Source: a virus
Direction: 5' to 3' (one strand)
Length of the DNA: 44,442 nucleotides
Virus record (IMG/VR): IMGVR_UViG_3300025141_000197
Span: 1 to 44,442 of that record
Shown: in pieces, positions 15,875-23,240 of the stretch
How positions within the stretch are numbered: the first letter of the stretch is position 1
Layout: every line of letters starts with the position of its first letter
The notes under the pieces: model-generated
Seen by the model: the letters and a program-made list of their open reading frames with translations, nothing else
What the model was told of the DNA's origin: nothing
The model's database searches: none
Made by a program: the position numbers and the translations under genes

Positions 15875-16229
15875 GCTCAGCCGCGACAAAGGAAAGATTG
15901 GGGAGCGGGAGGTTGTCCAGCTTCTTAAGGATTGGGGCTGGAAGGCAAAGCGTGGTCAGCAATTCAGGGGCGGTCCTGACAGCCCTGATGTGATCCATAA
16001 CATGGTGAACCTCGATCCCGCTGGAATAGAGATAGCTATTGAGGTTAAGTGGCGTCAACAGTTGAACCTTTATGATGCTCTCAAGAAGCTGACGGACGAG
16101 CAAAAGCCTGGGGAGCCAATCATCCCCACCGTGTTCCACCGCAAGGACAGGAAGGATTGGTTGGTCACGCTCGACGCCAACGACTTCCTTGAGATCGTTT
16201 ACTGTATGCACCACTACAACGATATCTAA
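15867..16229 (+). CDS. PD-(D/E)XK endonuclease, Holliday-junction-resolvase-like
   Basis: The 120-residue product fits the small Hjc/VRR-type nuclease fold: a G-E-R-E-V helix start (Glu near 13-15), then S-P-D-V with the active-site Asp near 44, then I-E-V-K-W with the E-x-K near 60. The helix L-Y-D-A-L-K-K-L follows. Such enzymes cut branched DNA before packaging and are expected beside polymerase and recombination genes. The alternatives are a VRR-NUC nuclease or an archaeal-type resolvase; I cannot separate them by eye. Palindrome copy 11 follows the stop. Confidence 0.8.
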   Translation: MGKLSRDKGKIGEREVVQLLKDWGWKAKRGQQFRGGPDSPDVIHNMVNLDPAGIEIAIEVKWRQQLNLYDALKKLTDEQKPGEPIIPTVFHRKDRKDWLVTLDANDFLEIVYCMHHYNDI

Positions 16230-16230
16230 C

Positions 16231-16248
16231 TGGGATCACGTGATCCCA
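16231..16248. repeat. Dispersed palindrome, copy 11 (perfect G-type)
   Basis: TGGGATCACGTGATCCCA, full consensus, beginning 1 nt after the nuclease stop and ending 16 nt before the ATG at 16265. Confidence 0.9.
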
Positions 16249-16264
16249 TGACCAGGAGAGAAAG

Positions 16265-16861
16265 ATGGATGACAGTAAGACTAAGAAAGACGACGGCAAG
16301 GTTCCGATCTACACTGGATGTGTGGCCCGCTTCCCCTTGGCGCTGCGGGAGGTGGCTATAGTCTCCCAGGAGAACGCTGTAAAAAAGTACAACACTAGCC
16401 CTGGCGACATGGGCTACCTGGAGGTCGAGAATGGATGGGATCGATATTCGGATGCGCTACTTGGCCACATGATGGACGACGATCCGCAAGGTGGAAAGCG
16501 CAATCCCAGCGACTACAACGTGTATCATGCGGCACAAGTGGCTTGGTGTGCGTTGGCTCGTCTGGAGATGATGATAAGGCGTTCAGGGGATGTGGCCAGT
16601 GTCCGCGACCCGTTTACGTTTGAGCATGAGGAGTGGGATGACCCTACCGACGAAGCGGCGGCGATGCAGAAGGCATTACTCTACAGCATACCCCGAAACG
16701 CAGCGCGCACTCCCGAGGATGAAGAGGATGGGAGGCGTCGCGTCATATACCCCGCACCGCCTAAAGAGGGTGAAGTGGGCTACGTCGCGCCAGGGCATGA
16801 AAGGCGGAACCCACCAGCTAAGCCGGGGACCGTCAGGTTCAGCGGCAGGGACGGGAACTAA
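16265..16861 (+). CDS. DUF5664-like dATP/dGTP diphosphohydrolase-type protein
   Basis: ATG 16265 follows AGGAGAG. The first 110 of 198 residues match the DUF5664 pattern: K-D-D-G-K-V-P-I, then F-P-L-A-L-R-E-V-A, a K-Y-N segment, N-G-W-D-R-Y-S-D-A-L-L-G-H-M, and Y-H-A-A-Q-V-A-W-C-A-L-A-R-L-E. Members are related to MazG-like nucleotide pyrophosphohydrolases, so a role in the dNTP pool is likely. The C-terminal 85 residues are charged and proline-rich. It is the last rightward gene and overlaps the lysozyme gene of the opposite strand by 4 nt at their 3' ends. I see no PurZ gene that would indicate a 2-aminoadenine genome. Confidence 0.7.
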   Translation: MDDSKTKKDDGKVPIYTGCVARFPLALREVAIVSQENAVKKYNTSPGDMGYLEVENGWDRYSDALLGHMMDDDPQGGKRNPSDYNVYHAAQVAWCALARLEMMIRRSGDVASVRDPFTFEHEEWDDPTDEAAAMQKALLYSIPRNAARTPEDEEDGRRRVIYPAPPKEGEVGYVAPGHERRNPPAKPGTVRFSGRDGN

Positions 16862-17274
16862 CCCTCTTTGATTTGCTCAGCAATACGATAAGCTCTCGCG
16901 CCGACCTGGGTGGCCCATTTACTATCAAGGGCTTCCTTGGCGGCGCGTTCGTATTCACCAGCCTCTAGAGCTGAAAGCATATTAATAAATTTTGACAAAC
17001 GAGTGATGCCTAGGTTAAAGGCCATATTGGCTAGAGCGATCTGGCGGGCTTCTGTCATACCAGACCACCACGGCGCTACGTTATCCAACTCGTAGATGAC
17101 ACGTTCAATGTCGTTGGATAGGAGATACCTAATCTCATCTTGAGACAACCCAACGTCATCAAGGTTTCGCCCTACACCAATCGTCAGAAATCCTTCTGTA
17201 TCAGTGTAGGGCTTTGTCTTGAGACCCTCGTCGCGGATCAGGTCAATAACCAGTTGTTCTTTAACCGTGGCCAT
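16858..17274 (-). CDS. T4-type lysozyme (GH24 endolysin)
   Basis: This 138-residue muramidase has the T4 lysozyme catalytic triad at exact spacing: E16, D25 and T31, in DEG...YTD...TIGVG (T4: E11, D20, T26). It cleaves the N-acetylmuramic acid to N-acetylglucosamine bond in peptidoglycan. There is no signal peptide or SAR helix, so release depends on the holin at 17526-17921. The start follows AAGGAA, and the N-terminus overlaps the upstream gene by 14 nt. It is the last gene of the leftward late operon. Confidence 0.92.
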   Translation of the reverse strand: MATVKEQLVIDLIRDEGLKTKPYTDTEGFLTIGVGRNLDDVGLSQDEIRYLLSNDIERVIYELDNVAPWWSGMTEARQIALANMAFNLGITRLSKFINMLSALEAGEYERAAKEALDSKWATQVGARAYRIAEQIKEG

Positions 17275-17521
17275 TCATCTTTCCTTCAATGCGGGCAAGC
17301 CTGTCGGTTATCCGAGCTTCCATATCCTTGAGCGTCTTCTCGAACCGGCTCTGAGAGGTGTACTTTTCCGCCACCTCAATTTGATGTCTGGATAGTGAGG
17401 CCCCAATCTCATCGATACGTTTGTGTAGGTCGCCGGTTCTCCGCATCATAAAGCTAAGGATGAAGCCTGATACAGAGGCTCCCCCAGCCACCAACAACCA
17501 AAATGATAAATCCCCCAGCAT
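17261..17521 (-). CDS. Membrane-anchored coiled-coil protein of the lysis cassette (spanin-like candidate)
   Basis: An 86-residue protein with one N-terminal transmembrane segment (FWLLVAGGASVSGFILSFMM) and a long charged coiled coil. That is the layout of an inner-membrane spanin or a lysis accessory protein. It lies between holin and lysozyme, where spanin or holin-related genes are common. No lipoprotein outer spanin is visible embedded within it, so the spanin assignment is uncertain. AAGGAT is upstream of the ATG. Confidence 0.7.
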   Translation of the reverse strand: MLGDLSFWLLVAGGASVSGFILSFMMRRTGDLHKRIDEIGASLSRHQIEVAEKYTSQSRFEKTLKDMEARITDRLARIEGKMNGHG

Positions 17522-17525
17522 GACC

Positions 17526-17921
17526 CTATCCTTTGTTCCGCTCTTTCATGATTTTTTCACCCGACCGGCCTAAAATATAGCCGCCCACGCCGACGTTGAG
17601 GAGCGCCCACATCCCAGGCGGAACCTCCAACGTGACAACCGTCACTTCGAAAGCGTTGAGGTATGGGGCGAGGATGTAGTTGTTGACGATGATCGCCATG
17701 AACGAAGTCATCAACAAGGGACGCCAATTACGCTGGAGCCAGCTATCCCCTTGAGCCTCAGCCTTGATGACGCTGGCGGCAGCTTTCTCCAAATCCGCAG
17801 AGTGTGAAACCATGGCCATACTGAGTTCGGCCTTGGCCTTATCCCGAGCCTCTGTATCAGGGAGAACGCTATCCAGAACCTTCCCAAGGATAGGGAGGGC
17901 GGCAGTAATAAGTGGTAGCAT
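17526..17921 (-). CDS. Holin, three-transmembrane-helix family
   Basis: I chose ATG 17921 because TAGGAG lies 8 nt upstream; longer starts have none. The 131-residue product begins with a hydrophobic helix (LPLITAALPILGKVLDSV). An amphipathic helical region and the stretch W-L-Q-R-N-W-R-P-L-L-M-T-S-F-M-A follow, typical of 3TM holins of proteobacterial phages. A second and a third hydrophobic segment end the protein. It forms the inner-membrane lesion that releases the lysozyme. Confidence 0.85.
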   Translation of the reverse strand: MLPLITAALPILGKVLDSVLPDTEARDKAKAELSMAMVSHSADLEKAAASVIKAEAQGDSWLQRNWRPLLMTSFMAIIVNNYILAPYLNAFEVTVVTLEVPPGMWALLNVGVGGYILGRSGEKIMKERNKG

Positions 17922-17931
17922 GGTTTTGCTC

Positions 17932-18252
17932 CTACGACTTCGGGTGTGCTGACTTAGTAGCAAGGATGCCACCAAGCATATCATCCACTTCTTGGATTAG
18001 GGCCTTACCCCCTAAGCGGTCTTGATTGAACTGTTTCCAGATCACATCAAGTTGGTCCCCTAATTCTGGGTATTTACGACGCCGTGCCTCCTCATAACCT
18101 ATAGGAGGCTCAGCCGACCAGACAGCTATCTTCCCTTCAACAGTAGCATTGCCGCCCTCGTCCCATCGATGTTGAATATAATTATCGACTTCGCTAGGAA
18201 GCATTACCCTCTCGCAGATTTCACGTTGTTCTGCTGTCAGTGTGTAGCTCAT
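17932..18252 (-). CDS. Tail-fibre-adjacent protein, XkdW/assembly-chaperone-like
   Basis: A 106-residue protein starting behind AAGGAGG. It contains R-K-Y-P-E-L-G-D-Q-L-D-V-I-W-K, a pattern seen in small phage proteins encoded after tail fibres (XkdW-like or fibre assembly proteins). Its position directly after the fibre gene and before the holin supports a fibre-assembly or adaptor role, which remains inference. Confidence 0.65.
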   Translation of the reverse strand: MSYTLTAEQREICERVMLPSEVDNYIQHRWDEGGNATVEGKIAVWSAEPPIGYEEARRRKYPELGDQLDVIWKQFNQDRLGGKALIQEVDDMLGGILATKSAHPKS

Positions 18253-18262
18253 CTCATCCTCC

Positions 18263-20011
18263 TTATGTGACTAAGACGCCACCAAAAAAGCTGTTGCCAC
18301 TACCGGCGTGAACATCAGCGACTTTGGTCCCATTTGTTATTCTTATATACGTAGTAGCGGTATCTGATGTGTCCATATCTACGAAACCACCCATGCCGTA
18401 GATTATATGGCCAGCGGCTTGATCGGCCATACTCCAACAACCGTTGCGATAGCCTGAGACGGTTTGGTTACTTACAGTAATGCCCGAGATGATGCGGGTG
18501 TGACTGGATGTTAATCCACTCACTGATACCGTCGCAAACAAATAGTATTTTCCTGTTATGGGAGCCGTAAATGTTGTTGAAGAAAAACTTCCCCCAATAT
18601 CAAAAACTTCAGATGCCCATACGATTGTATATACGGTGTCATCGCCAGTGACGTTTGATAAAGTTCCACTAGGGGTGACAAGGAATACTGGCTGGGTGCC
18701 GTTGGTCATTTCACCGCTTGCTGAAACGACAATATCATCATGGTTGGCAATACCCAAGCTACTCAGCGTAGGTGTACCTGCGTGAGTATCAATCATCTCC
18801 TTAGTACCAGCCACAGTTGGGTAAACCGTGTCATCAGTGCCAGTCACATTCTCAGCGCTAGTGGAGCGCTCCACAAGCCCCTCAGCCGAAGTGGTGGCCG
18901 TAATGATACCCAAGGAAGCAATAGCGGTGGCACCGCTCTCCCAGGCCAAGGCCCCGGCGCCTGTGCCTACTAGGAATTCGCTGTCGGCAGCATTGGCGCC
19001 AAGGGTGTTCAGATCATCAAGTACATCACCTTGCGCCTGTGCGCTTATGTCAGTGCGAGCTGCCGCTGCGGTAGCGTGAGTATAGGCGATAACCCTAGTG
19101 GTGTTCGCTGCTTCCGAAATACACAACATCCTATCACCAGCCTGGGTAGTCTGGTTGGCCGCATGAGGCATGATCAGGGTAGCGCTGTGCGTCAATGTCA
19201 ATGCGCCATCAAACTGGAGAGTGAAGAGGATGCCAGCGGCCACGGTGATTGAGGTAAAGCCTGTAGTACCAGTCACATCGAAGAGGTTGCCATCAGTTCC
19301 CAGCACCAAGGGGGATGCTGAAGCAATATCCGCACCCTTCACCCACCGTGTCTGGGCAGCGTGTTGCATGATGTTGTTGTCATCGATAGTGATACCGCTG
19401 TTCTCAAAAGTCTTACCAGCGGTGCCGCTGAACCTAGCGATGCCGTTGTCTGTCGAGCTGGTAGGCAGCGTGAGATGCGAACCGGTATTGGGCGTAACGT
19501 ACTCGAAAGCAGTTTTACCGCTATTCAAGGCCAACACATCACCGGCGGTGCCATCCTCACCAGCGTTGGGGATTTCCGGGTCAGTGAGGGTGGTGTCCGC
19601 GATCTTGATCTTGAAGGAGCGATCCAACTCTTCCTGAAGCTGGATATCCATCATGGCAAAGAGATCGAGCTGAGCCTCTAAGACATCAGCGAAGTATCCC
19701 CCCTGGTTCTCTAAGTCTGTCTGCTGCTCATGAGTGAGCAACCGTTTCATGATCACGCTCTCTCCTGTGGGGAGAGGGGTTACCTCATCTTCGGGGTAAG
19801 TGATAGAGCCAGTGCCAGGGAAGGTGGTGACGACGACAGCATAAGCGCTCGCGCCCGTACCCTCAGGCAACACCGTCTCGACGCCATCAGCATCAACATG
19901 AGTGACCTCAAGATCGTCGGACGCTGGAAGCACGATAGGGCTGAACGAGAAAGTTGTTGCTACATCGTTGCCGTTCGCGGTGACTTTAGCCGTAGCCGTT
20001 TCTACTGTCAT
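18263..20011 (-). CDS. Tail fibre protein with T7-gp17-like N-terminus and C1q-like C-terminus
   Basis: 582 residues, starting behind CAGGAG and 13 nt downstream of palindrome copy 12. Residues 1-150 resemble the T7 gp17 N-terminal adaptor domain (NGNDVATTFSFSP, then a long helix FADVLEAQLDLFAMMDIQLQEELDR). A Thr/Ser/Gly-rich beta shaft follows. The last 140 residues look like a C1q/TNF-type jelly roll (FTAPITGKYYLFATVSVSG and a final FFGGVLV), the likely host-binding tip. It determines host range and should trimerise. The C-terminal fold is inferred from sequence pattern only. Confidence 0.85.
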   Translation of the reverse strand: MTVETATAKVTANGNDVATTFSFSPIVLPASDDLEVTHVDADGVETVLPEGTGASAYAVVVTTFPGTGSITYPEDEVTPLPTGESVIMKRLLTHEQQTDLENQGGYFADVLEAQLDLFAMMDIQLQEELDRSFKIKIADTTLTDPEIPNAGEDGTAGDVLALNSGKTAFEYVTPNTGSHLTLPTSSTDNGIARFSGTAGKTFENSGITIDDNNIMQHAAQTRWVKGADIASASPLVLGTDGNLFDVTGTTGFTSITVAAGILFTLQFDGALTLTHSATLIMPHAANQTTQAGDRMLCISEAANTTRVIAYTHATAAAARTDISAQAQGDVLDDLNTLGANAADSEFLVGTGAGALAWESGATAIASLGIITATTSAEGLVERSTSAENVTGTDDTVYPTVAGTKEMIDTHAGTPTLSSLGIANHDDIVVSASGEMTNGTQPVFLVTPSGTLSNVTGDDTVYTIVWASEVFDIGGSFSSTTFTAPITGKYYLFATVSVSGLTSSHTRIISGITVSNQTVSGYRNGCWSMADQAAGHIIYGMGGFVDMDTSDTATTYIRITNGTKVADVHAGSGNSFFGGVLVT

Positions 20012-20024
20012 GTCTTTCTCCTGA

Positions 20025-20042
20025 TGAGATCACGTGATCCCA
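20025..20042. repeat. Dispersed palindrome, copy 12
   Basis: TGAGATCACGTGATCCCA, one mismatch. It lies 13 nt upstream of the tail-fibre start on the minus strand. A second half site, TGATCCCAGGT, recurs at 20064-20074. Confidence 0.85.
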
Positions 20043-20054
20043 GGTGAGTATAAC

Positions 20055-23000
20055 CTATTCAATGATCCCAGGTATAGGGGAACTTTGCTGGCGGAAGAAC
20101 AGCTTCTTGAACTTGTCGAAGCCGGTTTCCGCTGGTGATACTAAGCCACCCACCGACTTATCCTCAGGTACTCCAGGCTGGTCTTCAGTGAGGAGACGTA
20201 CCTCATCTTCCGCACCTAACAGCCCAGCAGCCCAAGCGTAAGCGTGGAGACGAATAGCGCTCTGAGAGGCCACCGCAGGGTCTTCGACGTTTTTCATAAG
20301 CTCTTTCAAGAGGCCCCACCGTTCTCCATTAGGTACGAGAGGAGCGCCGCTGAGAGCGTCTACTAACATCTGCCTTATACCCTTCCTGGGCATACGTTCA
20401 ATGAGGTCCACAGCCAGTTGAGAGCCCCTGGTGCGGGCGATCAGAGATGACGCCATATTACCAGAGGTGCCTACTAATTTTTGCCCGATATCTAACGCTT
20501 GACCACCAGCTTCCGCACCACCAAGCCTGAGGGCGAAGTTGAAGAACATACTTGGCGTCGTTGTGATCTCCTCGCCGGTAACTTGGCCCGCAATAGCAGC
20601 CCGTAGATTTTGTTCAAGCTTGCCTATCTGAGCTATGACGTTGCTATCTTCAGGAGCCAGAAGACCTCGCGTCACCATATACTCCCTGATGGACATCAAC
20701 CCAGGTTTGATGGGAGCATTCAAAACGTGTAGTAGCACATCCAGATCGATAGCCCCGTCGCTACGAGTAGCTGATCCAAATATTGTTTCCCAGATACTAA
20801 GCCTCAACCCGTCTTCAGCATCTAGGCCACCAGTCGAACCTCTAGCTAGGTTCAGAGCTTCGTCAAGTTTAGCTATAGGTGTCTTGCCCCCCATAACCCC
20901 ACGGATATATTCAGGAGCGCTCTCTGTGCCCAAAAGCCCCCCAATAATACCTTTCCCATCATCCAGAGCTTTCTTGTTGCCGGTTAATATGTTAGCCCAT
21001 TTCGCGAAATTTCTCTCCGACCTAATAGCGTTATCCAAGTCAGCCTTGACCTCTGGAAACCTCTGTAACACAGCAGCAGATTTCTTCATAAAGGCCCGCA
21101 AGGACTTGATACTTAGCCGCCCCGTCTCCTCATCCACGGCTGCATCAGCGGCGATACGCAGGAACCTGGATTGAAGATCGTACAGGAGTTTGGAATTCTG
21201 GTTCATCTGCGCCATCTGTTCCCTGAACAGGGTGGTGCCTCCGTCAGACAATTTCCTGACAGGGATGAAGTTAGCTCCCTCAGTCAACTCCTCGAAGCGT
21301 AGCGCAGCCTTAGGACCACCACTGGCCATAGCAGTTCTCAACACCACTTCTGCTGGAACCGTGTAGCCGTAAGCAGTCTCTTTGCGTATCTGCCCCAGGA
21401 AAGTACGGAGGTAGATATCATTCAGCATACGAGAAAATGCTCTGGCGTCGTCAAGCGGAGTGGTTCCGGCGACGGATTTCTTACTCTTAGTTGACGCCCC
21501 TGCGCGTACAACATCATCAAGCAACGCTTCCGCCATGAGGCCAAGTCTACGAGCGATCTTGTGCTGCGTAACAGGAACATCCCGCGCTGCTTCCAAAAGC
21601 TCACCACGAAACAGAAGTAATTCTTTCACCGTGAAAAGGTTACGAGCTTCTTTCAGTCGAGCAGCGGGTATCCGAGCGCCAAGCTCAGCGGCTTTAATCA
21701 AATCCCCAGCTTCCTTGAGCGCCTGAAATTGGTCGAGCATTATCTGGGGAAGTTTGACAGAAACAGGTAGATCACCCTCCAGTATCGCCTTCAGCTTCAG
21801 CGCACTTTGCCACGTAGCCGGACTATCCATGCCTTTGCCCGCAGCAGCCCATAACTCTCTTTCGACGCCGCGAGCAACACTCAGAGAATTGGCGAGAACT
21901 TCAGTAACCTCAGCCGATATGCGGCCCTCATCAACAGCAGTGTCGCCTTCTTTGAGTATCCTACCGACAGCAGCCCTAGCTTCTATCTCAGCGTAACCGA
22001 CCAGCCTTTCTAATGCGCTCTCATACCTGCCCCTCCACAGTTTAGCAGCCTCTTGTAAATTCCCTGGACTACCAGAAGCCTTCAGAAGTTTAATGGTGTT
22101 GAGTAAAGCCTCAAGAGTAGCGTCCCCCACACCCTGACGATGAGCATAAAATTTTTGATCCCGCGCCGCTAAATTAGCCTCTAGTCTAACAACCGCAGGA
22201 TGGCCAGTTCGTTGAGCCAAGGTGCCGCCTTCGGTCAAACCGGGGATTAGCCTTTCCAGAGCTTGCGTGTCAGCCAATATACGTACAAGCGTCTCAGGGT
22301 CTTCTCCAGCAGCAGCCCACAAGCGAGACAATTCGCGGCCAGCAGCGTCAATACCGAAAGTACCACCGGCAGCGGATTTAGCCGCTCTCAAACCGTGGTA
22401 AATCTTGCGAGCGAAAAACACCGTCATGTTCGTGGGGTTTAGAACACCCGCTGCGAGGCCAACGCCAGTGCGAGGGATTGGATTATCTGGGTCCACACTC
22501 TCGTAGACCGCTTCAGCACCACCAGCGGAAACGGCTGAGGTACTTTCCAGAAAGGCAAATCTCAGCGGATTGGTCTTAGCCCAATCCAGAGTGCGATTTA
22601 TGAAGTTACCCACGATAGATTGGCTTAACCTCAGACCTGTCTTAGCAACTACAAAAACAGTGCCGCCGCCAGCAAAAGAAGCCCCAAGTAGTTGACCGAA
22701 GACAGCAGCGGGCTTATCGCGCACATCGACATCAATGGGGTTAGCCCCTAATCCTTGTTCCTCTAATGATTTGGCCGCATTCTCACCAGCCCATGCGGTG
22801 GCGATTAAGCCCGTTAGACCCCCAACAATAGTACCAAAAGGCCCAGCAATAGCAGTTCCGGCCAGTCCACCCATTATAGCGCCGGGAAGCAATAACCCAG
22901 CTCTAAGGAAACCGGAGGCAGTGGATTTCACCACGGTTTCTGCTGTACTTGCTTGAGGCGTGACGAGGCCACCAACTGTCTTATCTACGGTGGTATCACG

Positions 23001-23237
23001 TGATACCACTTCTGGCGCTGCGTCCACCCTAACCGCAGGAGCGGTATCCACCCTCTTGGTACGTCTTGTGACTAACCCGCCAACGGTGTTATCCGGTTGA
23101 GGGGCTTCAACAGGGTCGGGGATGAAACTTTCACCGACATCAGCCCCACCAGACTGGAGGTCTAATTGATCGGTTTCAGCCTGCTTGACTGCATTGATCT
23201 GTTCTGCCTGATCGTCGGCTATGGAGACATCTACCAT
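20055..23237 (-). CDS. Large internal virion (ejection) protein, 1060 residues
   Basis: The position matches T7 gp16, the last ejection protein before the fibre. The N-terminal 100 residues are disordered and hold two copies of D-(N/K)-T-V-G-G-L-V-T (49-57, 85-93) around a palindrome-encoded VSRDT. A third copy, DKSVGGLVS, lies 27 residues from the C-terminus. Residues about 100-160 form Gly/Ala-rich hydrophobic helices (LLLPGAIMGGLAGTAIAG) that could insert in a membrane. The rest is mostly helical and basic. I see no lytic transglycosylase motif, unlike T7 gp16. It probably helps to form the DNA-ejection channel across the cell envelope. Confidence 0.8.
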   Translation of the reverse strand: MVDVSIADDQAEQINAVKQAETDQLDLQSGGADVGESFIPDPVEAPQPDNTVGGLVTRRTKRVDTAPAVRVDAAPEVVSRDTTVDKTVGGLVTPQASTAETVVKSTASGFLRAGLLLPGAIMGGLAGTAIAGPFGTIVGGLTGLIATAWAGENAAKSLEEQGLGANPIDVDVRDKPAAVFGQLLGASFAGGGTVFVVAKTGLRLSQSIVGNFINRTLDWAKTNPLRFAFLESTSAVSAGGAEAVYESVDPDNPIPRTGVGLAAGVLNPTNMTVFFARKIYHGLRAAKSAAGGTFGIDAAGRELSRLWAAAGEDPETLVRILADTQALERLIPGLTEGGTLAQRTGHPAVVRLEANLAARDQKFYAHRQGVGDATLEALLNTIKLLKASGSPGNLQEAAKLWRGRYESALERLVGYAEIEARAAVGRILKEGDTAVDEGRISAEVTEVLANSLSVARGVERELWAAAGKGMDSPATWQSALKLKAILEGDLPVSVKLPQIMLDQFQALKEAGDLIKAAELGARIPAARLKEARNLFTVKELLLFRGELLEAARDVPVTQHKIARRLGLMAEALLDDVVRAGASTKSKKSVAGTTPLDDARAFSRMLNDIYLRTFLGQIRKETAYGYTVPAEVVLRTAMASGGPKAALRFEELTEGANFIPVRKLSDGGTTLFREQMAQMNQNSKLLYDLQSRFLRIAADAAVDEETGRLSIKSLRAFMKKSAAVLQRFPEVKADLDNAIRSERNFAKWANILTGNKKALDDGKGIIGGLLGTESAPEYIRGVMGGKTPIAKLDEALNLARGSTGGLDAEDGLRLSIWETIFGSATRSDGAIDLDVLLHVLNAPIKPGLMSIREYMVTRGLLAPEDSNVIAQIGKLEQNLRAAIAGQVTGEEITTTPSMFFNFALRLGGAEAGGQALDIGQKLVGTSGNMASSLIARTRGSQLAVDLIERMPRKGIRQMLVDALSGAPLVPNGERWGLLKELMKNVEDPAVASQSAIRLHAYAWAAGLLGAEDEVRLLTEDQPGVPEDKSVGGLVSPAETGFDKFKKLFFRQQSSPIPGIIE
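22991..23008. repeat. Dispersed palindrome, copy 13 (perfect T-type, inside a gene)
   Basis: TGGTATCACGTGATACCA. On the minus strand it encodes V-S-R-D-T in the disordered N-terminus of the ejection protein. Confidence 0.9.
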
Positions 23238-23240
23238 AAC

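Noticed and set aside
16265-16861. A 2-aminoadenine (Z) genome suggested by the DUF5664-like protein
   Set aside because: No PurZ homologue or HD-type dATPase is seen; the protein alone is not sufficient.
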